A stretch of DNA of 54,940 bases from Vibrio ezurae NBRC 102218 (GCF_000467185.1 NZ_BATM01000023.1:1-54940), one strand, 5' to 3'; shown: positions 26,640-36,059, counted from the stretch's first letter. Made by a program: numbers and translations. Notes: generated by a model from the letters alone, not told the origin.

Positions 26640-27215
26640 ATGAAGAGAATGACCCTGCCAAACGTGAAATGGTTATATACCCTTTTGGGTCTTTTGCTTG
26701 CCTTAGGGCTAAGCGGATGCACCAGCTATAGCGTCACCGAACAAGAAATGACGGATTATCTGCATGACAATGTCAGTTTTAATCAGTCAGTGGGCATTGA
26801 AAACGTCATGTATGCGCAAGTCTCAGTCACCGATCTTGCTGTCAAAATAGGTCGAACTGATGCGGATCGTGTCGCAGTACACGCCAACACGTTAGCAAAA
26901 ATACAGTTATTTAATGCACAAAAGCAGCAGCTTGATTTAGACATAGAGTTTAGCGCGATACCGCGTTATGACGCTAAAACAGGAGAGGTGTATTTACAGT
27001 CGATTCGCTTAGAGGAATTGACCGAAAACGGCACACCGCTCGCGGCGGATATTAAACGATTGATTAAACCTGCCGTTGCTATGATTGGTTACGGCCTATC
27101 CCAAAACCCAGTTTACCAACTCGATAGCAATGTATTGCAAGAAGCTTTGATTAAATCAGCGCAACCTAACCTTGTGATTAGAGACAATAAATTGGTCATC
27201 GAATTGTTTGATTAA
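26640..27215 (+). CDS. DUF1439 lipoprotein (YceB-like)
   Basis: 191 aa. The signal peptide ends in the lipobox LSGC (residues 24-27), then TSYSVTEQEMTDYLHDNV; the DUF1439 domain fills the rest. YceB-type proteins are periplasmic lipoproteins with a lipid-binding-like fold and no firm function. AAGGTGG lies before the ATG. CACCTTG at 26585-26591 is complementary to CAAGGTG at 26623-26629 over that ribosome-binding site, so translation might be tuned by pairing (inference). TTGACA at 26589 is a candidate -35 box. Confidence 0.85.
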   Translation: MKRMTLPNVKWLYTLLGLLLALGLSGCTSYSVTEQEMTDYLHDNVSFNQSVGIENVMYAQVSVTDLAVKIGRTDADRVAVHANTLAKIQLFNAQKQQLDLDIEFSAIPRYDAKTGEVYLQSIRLEELTENGTPLAADIKRLIKPAVAMIGYGLSQNPVYQLDSNVLQEALIKSAQPNLVIRDNKLVIELFD

Positions 27216-27285
27216 TTAATATGTGGAATGTGATGAGGGCATTTGCTAACTATGGGCATGTTAAAGTGATACAAGGCAGGCGAAA

Positions 27286-27870
27286 ATGAATTTTTTAGGG
27301 CATCTGCACCTTGCTCATAAAAGCCAAAGTAGCTTGCTGGGAAATCTTCTTGGAGATTTTGTGCGAGGTAACCCGGAAGGGCGCTTTGAGCCGGCTATCA
27401 CCCATGGCATTCGTATGCATCGTTTTATCGACAGTTTTACCGATAGCCACCCCGCGATTGTCGCTATCAAGCCGTTATTTGGTGAACGACGCCGATTTTC
27501 TCCTATCGCATTAGATGTGTTTTGGGATCATTGCCTTACCCAGCATTGGCGTCATTTTCATCCGCATTCGTTAGCGCAGTTTTGCCATAATGCACAGAGC
27601 CAGACTCACCCTAAATGGGTGCATACATCATTACCCGAGCGTTATCAATACGTCATTAGTGCTATGTGGGATGGCGGTTGGATTTTTTCTTATCAGGAGC
27701 TTGAGAATATCGAATTTGTCCTTAAACGAATGTCGAAGCGCAGTGAACGCATGGCCCCTCTAGCGGAATGCTTTGCAACTCTTGAAACACACTATCAGAC
27801 GCTTAATCAGGTATTTCTCGATTTTTATCCCGATGTGATAGAGGCTGTAACTCACGTCAAATTAAAGTAG
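27286..27870 (+). CDS. acpH: Acyl carrier protein phosphodiesterase AcpH
   Basis: 194 aa. It begins MNFLGHLHLAHKSQSSLLGN and continues LLGDFVRGNPEGRF and GIRMHRFIDSFTDSHP, essentially the E. coli AcpH (YajB) N-terminus with the conserved His/Asp residues of this HD-like metal enzyme. AcpH removes the 4'-phosphopantetheine group from holo-ACP. The length equals the family norm (193). It lies 70 bp after the DUF1439 gene and 52 bp before a helicase gene on the same strand, so a common transcript is possible. Confidence 0.93.
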   Translation: MNFLGHLHLAHKSQSSLLGNLLGDFVRGNPEGRFEPAITHGIRMHRFIDSFTDSHPAIVAIKPLFGERRRFSPIALDVFWDHCLTQHWRHFHPHSLAQFCHNAQSQTHPKWVHTSLPERYQYVISAMWDGGWIFSYQELENIEFVLKRMSKRSERMAPLAECFATLETHYQTLNQVFLDFYPDVIEAVTHVKLK

Positions 27871-27922
27871 AATCCCTGCCTTGCACTCTCTATCTTGAAA
27901 TAATCCCCAAGGGAACGACCTA

Positions 27923-29194
27923 ATGCCTTCATCACAATTTGCCGACCTTGGTCTTGAGACCGCTTTAGTCGAACATCTAGAGACACTGAATATCGTGACA
28001 CCCACTCCGGTACAAGCCGAAGGCATTCCTTTGGTGCTTGCAGGACGTGATGTGTTAGCCGCCGCACAAACAGGCACAGGGAAAACGGCTGCGTTTGGTT
28101 TGCCAATGATACAAAAATTGATGGCAGAGGTCAGTGTTCATAATCCGCAATCGCAATGTAAAGTCAAAGCATTGGTATTGGTGCCAACCCGCGAACTGGC
28201 GCAGCAAGTGTTTGATGCCATTACCGAATATGCTAAACCTACTGAGCTTAAAACGGTGGTGGTGTACGGCGGTACCAGTTTTAATGTGCAAGTGACTAAC
28301 CTCAATAAAGGTTGTGATATTTTGATTGCGACCCCAGGAAGATTGCTTGATCACCTATTCAATAAAAATCTGACGTTGCAATACACACAATACCTAGTAC
28401 TTGATGAAGCCGATAGAATGTTAGATATGGGCTTCATGCCTGATATAAAACGCATATTGCAAAAGCTTAATAGCGAACGCCAAACCTTATTCTTTTCAGC
28501 CACCTTTAAAAAAGCGGTTAAAAACCTAGCATATAAGATCCTAAACAATCCTGCGGAGGTGGAGGTTACTCCAGCCAATTCCACCGCTGACAGTGTTGAA
28601 CAAATTGTCTATCCGGTGGATAAACATCGTAAGCGTGAATTGCTCTCTTATTTGATTGGTTCGCGTAACTGGCAACAGGTATTGGTGTTTACTCGAACCA
28701 AAGAAGGTGCGGAGGCGCTGGCAAAAGAGCTTAAGCTAGATGGTATTCAAGCTGCTTCAATTCATGGTGATAAAAGCCAAGGTGCAAGACAGCGCGCCTT
28801 AAATGATTTTAAAGCGGGAAAAGTGCGTGCGCTGGTGGCAACTGACGTTGCTGCTCGTGGTATTGATGTGAAAGAGTTAGAACATGTCATTAACTTTGAT
28901 ATGCCTTATAAAGCCGAAGATTATGTGCATCGCATTGGTCGAAGTGGTCGCGCAGGCAATATTGGGCATGCCGTTTCTTTGATGAGTCATAGTGAGCAAT
29001 ATCTTTTAGAGGCGATAGAGCGCCTATTAGATCAAAAATTGCCTCAAGAATGGCTGGCAGGCTTCGAGCCTAGCCCAGATTCAGAAGTGTTTGCCGAGAA
29101 CAGTGCGCCTCGTCGCAGTCGCAGCTCGGAAAAACGCAAGCTGAAAGCCAAATTAGGTGTGCATAAAAATCGCGGTAAGAATCGTCGCCGCTAA
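27923..29194 (+). CDS. DEAD-box RNA helicase, RhlE subfamily paralogue
   Basis: 423 aa. Motifs: AAQTGTGKT (I), VPTRELAQQ (Ia), TPGR (Ib), [12 protein letters not shown] (II), SATF (III), ATDVAARGID (V), HRIGRSGRAG (VI). The C-terminal extension of about 50 residues is basic (RRSRSSEKRKLKAK), shorter than in the RhlE at 23888-25342. AAGGGA precedes the ATG. The presence of two RhlE-type helicases 2.6 kb apart suggests separate RNA targets or a cold-adaptation role; neither is shown by sequence. A tandem repeat and a strong terminator follow. Confidence 0.92.
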   Translation: MPSSQFADLGLETALVEHLETLNIVTPTPVQAEGIPLVLAGRDVLAAAQTGTGKTAAFGLPMIQKLMAEVSVHNPQSQCKVKALVLVPTRELAQQVFDAITEYAKPTELKTVVVYGGTSFNVQVTNLNKGCDILIATPGRLLDHLFNKNLTLQYTQYLVLDEADRMLDMGFMPDIKRILQKLNSERQTLFFSATFKKAVKNLAYKILNNPAEVEVTPANSTADSVEQIVYPVDKHRKRELLSYLIGSRNWQQVLVFTRTKEGAEALAKELKLDGIQAASIHGDKSQGARQRALNDFKAGKVRALVATDVAARGIDVKELEHVINFDMPYKAEDYVHRIGRSGRAGNIGHAVSLMSHSEQYLLEAIERLLDQKLPQEWLAGFEPSPDSEVFAENSAPRRSRSSEKRKLKAKLGVHKNRGKNRRR

Positions 29195-29220
29195 GTTACT
29201 AAGTTACTAAGTTATTAAGT
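29193..29220 (+). repeat. Short tandem repeat, 8-bp unit
   Basis: Three and a half copies of AAGTTA(C/T)T, starting inside the helicase stop codon. It may be slippage-prone; no function is evident. Confidence 0.6.
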
Positions 29221-29225
29221 GGATA

Positions 29226-29258
29226 CCTGCGCTATTTCTGCTTGCTTACCTAGTGTGA
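29226..29258. repeat. Shared element, copy 2 (CCTGCGCTATTTCTGC ... TAGTGTGA)
   Basis: CCTGCGCTATTTCTGC (29226-29241) and TAGTGTGA (29251-29258) match the element at 19110-19138; the intervening bases are similar, with a 4-nt length difference. Both copies lie just after the 3' end of a gene or at a stop codon. Confidence 0.55.
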
Positions 29259-29295
29259 ACGGTATTCGATAACCCTCCCTTTTATTGTAGACACA

Positions 29296-29335
29296 AAAAA
29301 ACCTTCTTTTTCAATGAAGAAAAAGAAGGTTTTTT
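29296..29335. terminator. Bidirectional rho-independent terminator
   Basis: A perfect 17-bp stem (29296-29312 with 29319-29335), 6-nt loop; A runs and T runs at the ends give U tracts on both strands. It serves the helicase gene (plus) and ltaE (minus). Confidence 0.93.
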
Positions 29336-29346
29336 ATGTTATTGCC

Positions 29347-30354
29347 TTAGTTTACATGACTGGCTAAGCGTTCAAGGAGTCGATGAATGTCGCTTTCTGT
29401 AACGTCTTTATGAGTGACAAAGCGAACAGGGTTACTTGGCGAAACGAGAATGCCTTCTTTTTCCAGCTCAGCGCAAATAGCGTCAATATCAATGCTGTCA
29501 TCCAGTTTGGCAAATACGATATTGGTTTGCACAAGATCTGGGTTCACGTTAACGCCTTTAAGTTGCGCTAAGCCTTGCGCCAAAATGTGAGCGTTTTTAT
29601 GGTCCACTGACAATTGAGCGACTTGCTCAGTGAGTGCTAGTTTGCCAGCGGCCGCCAACAAGCCCACTTGACGCATACCACCGCCGAGCATTTTACGGAT
29701 ACGACGAGCTCGCTTAATGGTGACACTGTCACCGAGTAGTAGGGAACCAATAGGCGCACAAAGGCCCTTTGATAAACAAACGGTCATGGTATCAAAATGC
29801 TGAGCAATTTCTTTTATATCCACTTGCAATGCCACGGCGGCGTTATAAACACGGGCACCATCAAGGTGTAATTTTAAACCGTGCTTGTCTACAAATTGAC
29901 GTGCCTGCGCTAAATACTCTAATGGCAGAACTTTACCGTTAATGGTGTTTTCTAAACTGAGTAATTTTGTTTGAGCAAAGTGGAAATCATCGGGTTTTAT
30001 CGCTGCGGCAAGCTTTTTAAAACACAAGGTACCGTCAGGCTCATTCTGAACAGGTTGAGGTTGAATCGATCCCAATACCGCAGCGCCTCCCGCCTCATAG
30101 CGAAAGTTATGAGCTTGCTGGCCACACAAGTATTCGTCGCCACGCCCACAGTGTGACATTAACCCCAGTAAGTTTGCTTGCGTACCCGAGGAGGTAAATA
30201 ATGCGGCTTCAAAACCGTGCGTCTTTGCCGCCCAAGCCTCTAGATCGTTGACGGTAGGATCGTCTCCATACACATCATCACCTACCAAGGCGTTGGCAAT
30301 GGCATCACGCATTGCTTGAGTGGGTTTGGTTACCGTATCAGAGCGAAAATCCAT
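29347..30354 (-). CDS. ltaE: Low-specificity L-threonine aldolase LtaE
   Basis: 335 aa PLP enzyme that splits threonine or allo-threonine into glycine and acetaldehyde. It starts MDFRSDTVTKPTQAMRDAIA, the family hallmark; the PLP site is in TVCLSKGLCAPIGSLL (the Lys), with the Asp in LHLDGARVYNAAVAL. The length is typical (333 in E. coli). It lies 11 bp after the Nudix gene on the same strand, so the two are probably one transcript. Confidence 0.95.
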   Translation of the reverse strand: MDFRSDTVTKPTQAMRDAIANALVGDDVYGDDPTVNDLEAWAAKTHGFEAALFTSSGTQANLLGLMSHCGRGDEYLCGQQAHNFRYEAGGAAVLGSIQPQPVQNEPDGTLCFKKLAAAIKPDDFHFAQTKLLSLENTINGKVLPLEYLAQARQFVDKHGLKLHLDGARVYNAAVALQVDIKEIAQHFDTMTVCLSKGLCAPIGSLLLGDSVTIKRARRIRKMLGGGMRQVGLLAAAGKLALTEQVAQLSVDHKNAHILAQGLAQLKGVNVNPDLVQTNIVFAKLDDSIDIDAICAELEKEGILVSPSNPVRFVTHKDVTESDIHRLLERLASHVN

Positions 30355-30365
30355 GTGCGTTCCTT

Positions 30366-30884
30366 TTAATTGAGTGCTCCGGTGAGCAGAGCTTTAGATA
30401 ATGTAGCGATAGTTTTAGCGTCCGTGATTTTGTCTTGCTGTATCCAAGAGAGTAGTTGGTCGACAGAGACATCAAGCACTTCGATCACTTCGTCGCTATC
30501 TTGGCTTAATCGCTGTGTTAATGAGAGTTCTTCAGCCAGATACAGATATTGTATTTCATTACAAAATCCAGCCATCGGCGTGAGTTGACCCAAACTTTGC
30601 CATTTTTTGGCGCTATACCCTGTTTCTTCTTCAAGTTCACGTTTTGCTCCGCTAAGAGGGGCTTCGTTTTCTTCAAGAGTGCCTGCGGGAATTTCTAGAA
30701 GCCATTCTTTTAAAGAAGGTCGATACTGATTGAGTAATAATAGCGTATTGTTCGGCGTTTTCGCCAAAATGACCACAGCACCGGGATGAGATACGGAGGT
30801 ATGTTGAACCTCTACGCCATTAGGCAGTGTCTGAGATTCTTCAATTAAAGAAAGATTCTTCCAACGATGAAGTGTTCTGTGCAT
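30366..30884 (-). CDS. Nudix hydrolase (ADP-ribose pyrophosphatase-like)
   Basis: 172 aa. A complete Nudix box spans GTLEENEAPLSGAKRELEEE plus TGY (pattern Gx5Ex7REUxEExGU), preceded by EIPAGTLEE and followed by GQLTPMAGFCNEIQYLYLAE as in ADP-sugar pyrophosphatases. It probably hydrolyses ADP-ribose or a similar nucleoside diphosphate compound to AMP plus a sugar phosphate. It leads the short operon with ltaE; the pairing has no obvious metabolic logic. Confidence 0.88.
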   Translation of the reverse strand: MHRTLHRWKNLSLIEESQTLPNGVEVQHTSVSHPGAVVILAKTPNNTLLLLNQYRPSLKEWLLEIPAGTLEENEAPLSGAKRELEEETGYSAKKWQSLGQLTPMAGFCNEIQYLYLAEELSLTQRLSQDSDEVIEVLDVSVDQLLSWIQQDKITDAKTIATLSKALLTGALN

Positions 30885-31085
30885 TATTTGTTACTCAATT
30901 ATGATGGTTTTTAGGTCTTTAACTGTGCATATTTAGGCGGATCTGCACAGCTATGAAAGCCGTTCTACTCAAACTAACGTAATGAATGGAATGGTTAAAC
31001 AACACATTTACAAACTAAGTTTGCAGTGTGAGCAAGATCTCGTTAAGTTATTAGGTCTGTTAGGGAAAATAGCCCGTCTGTGGCA

Positions 31086-31091
31086 TATAAT
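31086..31091 (+). promoter_or_regulatory. Candidate -10 box of ravA-viaA
   Basis: A consensus TATAAT lies 52 bp before the ravA ATG. No good -35 at 16-18 bp was found (TTAGGG at 31060 is the best, with long spacing), so the assignment is tentative. Confidence 0.35.
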
Positions 31092-31142
31092 TTCACTAGA
31101 TTCAATTTCATCAATACATCCGCTTAATGGAGCAATTTAAGA

Positions 31143-32810
31143 ATGGAAAACACTCGTGTGTCTCATGCACAACGTGCACTGCGTTCTGAACGTATCAATA
31201 AATTGGTTAAGGTACTTTCAGAAGGGGTTTATGAACGTGAACACACTATCAAACTCTGTTTGTTGGCAGCCTTATCAGGAGAGAGTGTTTTTCTACTCGG
31301 GCCTCCCGGGATCGCGAAGAGCTTGATTGCTAAACGTTTAATTTCGGCGTTTGAAAGTAGCAGTTACTTTGAGTATTTAATGACCCGTTTTTCGACGCCT
31401 GAAGAGGTGTTTGGTCCTCTTAGTATTCAAGATCTTAAGGATCATGGACGTTATGTTCGTTTAACCGAAGGGTATTTGCCCACCGCAAACGTGGTATTTT
31501 TGGATGAAATCTGGAAAGCCGGCCCAGCCATTTTGAACACACTATTGACCGTGGTGAATGAGAAAACCTTCAAAAATGGCAACGAAATTGAAAAAGTACC
31601 GATGCGCTTGTTGATTTCGGCTTCCAACGAATTGCCTGACCAAGACAGCGGTCTTGAAGCGCTTTACGATCGAATGTTAGTTCGTGTATTTGTTAATCGT
31701 ATTCAAGATAAGAAAAACTTCCACAGTATGTTGACTGTCGGCACCCATCAAGAAGCAAAAGTGCCACAAGAGTTGGCAATCTCGAATGACGAATACAACC
31801 AGTGGTTAAAAGAGCTCGACAGTCTGCCTTTGTCTGACGAACTATTTGATAAATTGTATCAGCTTAAAACCATGCTTGAATCTCGTCATAAAGAGAACGA
31901 AGAGCAGTTAAATAGCGATGAACTGTATGTCTCTGATAGACGCTGGAAGAAAGCCGTTAAACTGTTAAAGGCAAGTGCATTTTTCAACGGTAGACAAAAA
32001 ATTAACCCTCTGGATCTACTGTTGATTCAAGACTGTTTGTGGAACAGTCCGGCGTCGCGCTTGATAGTTCGAGAAGTGATGCATGAATTTGCGTTAAAGC
32101 ATGCGTTTAATCAACAAGAAATATTACACATCATTGAAGAGAGCAATGACGCACTCGAAGAGATCCAGTGTGAAATTGAAGATGACAACGTTGTGCTAGT
32201 AGAGCCTGAACAAAGCTCCGGTCTATTGCGTAAAGGGAAAGAGGGTTACAAAGTTGACCTTGATGATTGGCGAGCACACAGCGTGGGTAATGCACGTAAT
32301 CTGCTCAAGTTGGTATTGCTACAGAGCAATCAATCGGTGTCAGAACATGACAAAGGCGACACTCGTTACGTCTTTGTTCCTGAAACGGAGTTAGTTAACG
32401 CCATCAACCACGGCGGCGGCGATGTCTACGGTTATGTGAATCATAACCCGAACCTAATGTCGTTGAAATTTGCGCTCGATGGCGATAACCACTTAGTTAT
32501 AAAAGACATTGCCAACCGTTCTGTGCTGGTGGGTTTAGTGACTCAGTCAGGGATAGATGAAGAACAGCATCAGCAATGGCAGAGCAGAGCAGAAGAAGCG
32601 GTAAATCGACTAATGCAAGCCGAGTTGTTACTGACTAAAGTGCGTTCTGATTTTCATGGGGCGTTGCCACATAATTTCATTGAACCTGAGTTACCTATTG
32701 CGATGGAGTCGAGTTTACAGCAACTTTCAAGTACCTTAAATGAGTCGCAACAGCGCTCGAAGAAGGTCGCGCAAAGAATCGGTATGCTTGCCGGCTTCTT
32801 TTCGGAGTAG
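31143..32810 (+). CDS. ravA: MoxR-family AAA+ ATPase RavA
   Basis: 555 aa. The AAA+ core has Walker A GPPGIAKS (residues 53-60), Walker B VVFLDEIWK (117-125) and sensor-type segments LLISASNELP and DRMLVRVFVNRI. A long C-terminal part with the discontinuous LARA-type region follows. RavA works with ViaA (next gene, 8 bp away) as a MoxR/VWA chaperone pair; in E. coli it binds the lysine decarboxylase LdcI and affects respiratory complexes and aminoglycoside sensitivity. It is about 55 residues longer than E. coli RavA (498). Confidence 0.93.
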   Translation: MENTRVSHAQRALRSERINKLVKVLSEGVYEREHTIKLCLLAALSGESVFLLGPPGIAKSLIAKRLISAFESSSYFEYLMTRFSTPEEVFGPLSIQDLKDHGRYVRLTEGYLPTANVVFLDEIWKAGPAILNTLLTVVNEKTFKNGNEIEKVPMRLLISASNELPDQDSGLEALYDRMLVRVFVNRIQDKKNFHSMLTVGTHQEAKVPQELAISNDEYNQWLKELDSLPLSDELFDKLYQLKTMLESRHKENEEQLNSDELYVSDRRWKKAVKLLKASAFFNGRQKINPLDLLLIQDCLWNSPASRLIVREVMHEFALKHAFNQQEILHIIEESNDALEEIQCEIEDDNVVLVEPEQSSGLLRKGKEGYKVDLDDWRAHSVGNARNLLKLVLLQSNQSVSEHDKGDTRYVFVPETELVNAINHGGGDVYGYVNHNPNLMSLKFALDGDNHLVIKDIANRSVLVGLVTQSGIDEEQHQQWQSRAEEAVNRLMQAELLLTKVRSDFHGALPHNFIEPELPIAMESSLQQLSSTLNESQQRSKKVAQRIGMLAGFFSE

Positions 32811-32818
32811 GAGGAATA

Positions 32819-34264
32819 ATGCTGGGTGTTGACGCATTAAACCTCGCGATCTCTGTCGCGGATTCTGGATTAGTCGAAACGGCTGTTAACGATCTTATTG
32901 GTCGCAGTCAGGTATTAATTGAATCTGAAAAGCCGGGGATGCAAGCATCGGTGAAAGATCACTTGAGAAAGTGGAAAAGAACGGCAAAAAGGCGCATTAG
33001 TAAGGCATCTGACTCAGAGCAAATTCGTCAAGAATTAGCACTGTATCAAACGGTGATTCATTGGGATGAAGTGCAGTTTGCTGATGATATTAAAACCATC
33101 ATTGTGCAGCTTAAAGGAAAAAGTGATTTCTACGGGACGGCAAAGCGATTGCTTGAACGACAGCAAAACACACCTAACCCGATGTTTGCGCACTTCTTTT
33201 GTGATCAATGGTATCAGTCGCTTTTCCAGTCGGTGAAACAATTGCAGCTTGATGAGCTGGAAATCGACAAACAAAAGTTTTTAGATGATCTATACAATCG
33301 TATGGAAAACATGAAAAACATGCGCCAGATTGGCGATGAAGGCGACGACGCGCAACTTGGCCGTTTGTGGGATATGGCAGCGGCAAAGCTTAGCCGTGGT
33401 GATGTCTCAACGATGACAAAATACGCCACATTTTTACGTAAGCACAGCGGTTTAAAAGAGATCGCCAATGAATTAGGTCGTATGGCCAGTCAGGTGGATG
33501 ATCCTGCGCTTAGGAAAAACCCCGCAGTAGAGCTACAGTTTGTCGAGGAGCAGTCCAATGAAGCGACCGACGATATCGTTGGCATTCATGAAAGTGACGA
33601 CTTAAGTAAACTGCTCCCCAACGAAACCATGTTTCTTGCTTATCCAGAGTTGGAAGTCATTTTCTACAAGCACTTAGTCGATAAGCGTTTAATGAATTAC
33701 CGCACAGCAGGTAAGTCTCGTAAATTACGCAAAGTGAATGCGCACACGCCCAATTCCAGTGAATTGGATTTAGAGAAAGGGCCGTTTATTGTGTGTGTTG
33801 ATGCCTCTGGCTCTATGAGTGGTTTCCCAGAGCAGAGCGCTAAAGCGATGGCGTATGCCTTAATGCAAATCGCGCTGGCAGAGGAGCGAGATTGTTTTGT
33901 ATTGATGTTTTCAACCGAGCAAATCACCTACGAATTGACTAAAAAAGATGGATTGCGCGAAGCGTGCGATTTTCTGTCTTATACGTTTCATGGTGGCACT
34001 GACTTTGAACCCGTATTGCAAAAATGCATTGATTTAATGCACTCCGATAAATACTTGAATGCGGATATGGTGGTACTGTCCGACTTTATTGCCCCAAAAC
34101 AATCGCAAGAAATGGTCGATAAAGTGAACGATCTTCAAGCTGGGCATAATCGATTTCATGCGGTTTGCTTGTCAAAATATGGCAACCCTGAATTGCTGGA
34201 TATCTTTAGCCATCATTGGAGTTATCACCCCGGTCTAATGGGACGTTTTATTAAAAAGTTATAG
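32819..34264 (+). CDS. viaA: VWA-domain protein ViaA, RavA partner
   Basis: 481 aa. The helical N-terminal domain (about 1-310) precedes a von Willebrand A domain with a full MIDAS motif, VCVDASGSMSGF, plus the Thr in FHGGTDFEP and the Asp in VVLSDFI. GGAGG at 32808-32814 provides the start signal. Length equals E. coli ViaA (483). It stimulates the RavA ATPase and binds membranes or respiratory complexes in E. coli. It is convergent with the ABC-ATPase gene, with a stem-loop in between. Confidence 0.94.
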   Translation: MLGVDALNLAISVADSGLVETAVNDLIGRSQVLIESEKPGMQASVKDHLRKWKRTAKRRISKASDSEQIRQELALYQTVIHWDEVQFADDIKTIIVQLKGKSDFYGTAKRLLERQQNTPNPMFAHFFCDQWYQSLFQSVKQLQLDELEIDKQKFLDDLYNRMENMKNMRQIGDEGDDAQLGRLWDMAAAKLSRGDVSTMTKYATFLRKHSGLKEIANELGRMASQVDDPALRKNPAVELQFVEEQSNEATDDIVGIHESDDLSKLLPNETMFLAYPELEVIFYKHLVDKRLMNYRTAGKSRKLRKVNAHTPNSSELDLEKGPFIVCVDASGSMSGFPEQSAKAMAYALMQIALAEERDCFVLMFSTEQITYELTKKDGLREACDFLSYTFHGGTDFEPVLQKCIDLMHSDKYLNADMVVLSDFIAPKQSQEMVDKVNDLQAGHNRFHAVCLSKYGNPELLDIFSHHWSYHPGLMGRFIKKL

Positions 34265-34288
34265 TGGGCATTTGAGAAAGTAATGACG

Positions 34289-34312
34289 TTGCTCCCTAAG
34301 ATAAGGGAGCAA
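34289..34312. terminator. Stem-loop between convergent viaA and ABC-ATPase genes
   Basis: TTGCTCCCT (34289-34297) with AGGGAGCAA (34304-34312), 6-nt loop. There is no U tract on either strand, so it may protect or pause rather than fully terminate. Confidence 0.5.
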
Positions 34313-34327
34313 ACGGATAGGGAAGGT

Positions 34328-35986
34328 TTACTTTGCCGCTTTAAACTGAGCTTTACGCAAGCGGTTTAAGGTTGCAAGCAAATCCAGCACTCTTGGTTTT
34401 GCAATGTCACCGTTGTTTGGCATCGTTGCATGCCAATCTGGCGTTTCGAGTAAGGCATCACTGTCTAGCAGCAGATTTGAACTCCAACCTGGTTGCTGCG
34501 CAAGTTGAAACAGCGTCCATCCTATTGCATTGATTTCATTAGATGTTTGTAATTGCTCTAAGGCTGAGATATCAATAAACTCTTTGCCAAAGCGCAGAGA
34601 ACTTTTCCCTTTAGCCCCCACTCTAAATTTACCTTCTGCGAGTAAGGTTTGCAGGCAAGCGCGATTGAATGAACGCGTTTGGCTTTCTTGTAGCGGGTGG
34701 TCACATTCGTGGTGACGCTCAGAGGGATGCTGAGCAATCACTTGTTTGGCCTTCTCCGTCACATCGACAGGTTGATATTCATGCATTTGTATGACGTTGT
34801 CGGCTTCATCAAGGTAATCACCAGATCCGCCCATGACGATAATTGAGCTAATCTGCTCTTGGTCGCGCAGTTCGGCGATTCTGTCCACTAACGGGGTAAT
34901 GGGCTCCGCTTCTTTTGCCACTAGCGCCTGCATGCGTTCATCTCTGATCATGAAGTTGGTCGCTGAGGTATCTTCATCGATAAGCAGACACTTTGCCCCT
35001 GACTCTATCGATTCTTGTAACCATGCGGCCTGGGAGGTAGAGCCAGACGCGTCTTGAGTTGAAAAATCGGTGGTGGATTTTTGCATCGGTAGGTGGTTAA
35101 TAAAGTTGGCGATGTTGAGGTTGTGCACGCAACGACCGTCTTCGGCACGAATCTTCATGCTTAGAGGATCAGTAACACAATATTCACGACCATCACCAGG
35201 TAGATGATCATAAATGGATTTTTCAATAGCAGTAAGCAGTGTTGATTTTCCATGGAAGCCACCGCCGACAATCAAGGTAATGCCTTTTTTGATTCCAAGT
35301 CCCGTAACGTAGCCACGGTTTGGTGTATGTAAGGTAACGGCAAGCTGCGACGGTGCCTTGATTGGCAACGCTTCCTTCATCGGTAGATCGCTTTCGCCGG
35401 AAAGGCGAGGCAATACACTGTTATTGGCAATAAAGCTGACCAAATTATGTTCAGCGAGTTGTTCACGCAGCGCGTGTTGATCTTCAATCACTTCGCAATG
35501 TTGCGTAAAGCGAGTTTGATCTAATTCACGCCATAACGTGGCCTTACGTATGTATTTTGGAAGGTAAAAGGTAATGATATTGAGTGCTTTCTTAGCCAGT
35601 ATAGAACGACCATCTGCGGGAAGGTTAATTCGAAAGCGTAGTTCTATCCCTTGTTCGGTAAACAATACGGCGGTGTTATCAAGTACCACTTGGGCAGTGG
35701 TTGCAACGGAAATGGCGTTGTCTTGTTTAGCAAACTCAGCAAGGGTTCGACCGATAAAATCTCGCGCGGCTAATTGATAGGCTTCAGAGGTCTCTTTAAT
35801 GAAATCTAAACCGGTAACAGACCACGGGCGCACGGCTCTGAACCGTGAAGGGGATGCGTAGGAATCACCTTGTACATGGTCAATGTGCAAGGTGAAGTCG
35901 GTAAAGTCATAGCTTCCCTTGATCTGTTGGTAAGCGCTGTAGTTTTGTTTTTCGAGTTTTTTTAATTTTGCGGTGAGCAGATCCAT
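34328..35986 (-). CDS. Unusual ABC-class ATPase (ABC_ATPase / PF09818-like)
   Basis: 552 aa. The N-terminal half (1-215) is a domain special to this family (SYDFTDFTLHIDHVQGDSYA, SRFRAVRPW). The ATPase core has an altered Walker A GGGFHGKST (241-249), a signature-like DASGSTSQA (about 318) and Walker B CLLIDEDTSATNFM (about 336). There is no membrane part, so it is not a transporter. A related protein in trypanosome mitochondria (MRB1590) is an RNA-editing factor, which hints at nucleic-acid binding; the bacterial role is unknown. Single gene, convergent with viaA. Confidence 0.85.
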   Translation of the reverse strand: MDLLTAKLKKLEKQNYSAYQQIKGSYDFTDFTLHIDHVQGDSYASPSRFRAVRPWSVTGLDFIKETSEAYQLAARDFIGRTLAEFAKQDNAISVATTAQVVLDNTAVLFTEQGIELRFRINLPADGRSILAKKALNIITFYLPKYIRKATLWRELDQTRFTQHCEVIEDQHALREQLAEHNLVSFIANNSVLPRLSGESDLPMKEALPIKAPSQLAVTLHTPNRGYVTGLGIKKGITLIVGGGFHGKSTLLTAIEKSIYDHLPGDGREYCVTDPLSMKIRAEDGRCVHNLNIANFINHLPMQKSTTDFSTQDASGSTSQAAWLQESIESGAKCLLIDEDTSATNFMIRDERMQALVAKEAEPITPLVDRIAELRDQEQISSIIVMGGSGDYLDEADNVIQMHEYQPVDVTEKAKQVIAQHPSERHHECDHPLQESQTRSFNRACLQTLLAEGKFRVGAKGKSSLRFGKEFIDISALEQLQTSNEINAIGWTLFQLAQQPGWSSNLLLDSDALLETPDWHATMPNNGDIAKPRVLDLLATLNRLRKAQFKAAK

Positions 35987-36059
35987 TTGGGAACCCTAGA
36001 TTTCAAGCATTTGCGGATTATAACAACCCTTGAGCGACTATGTTTATAAAATTCCTAAC

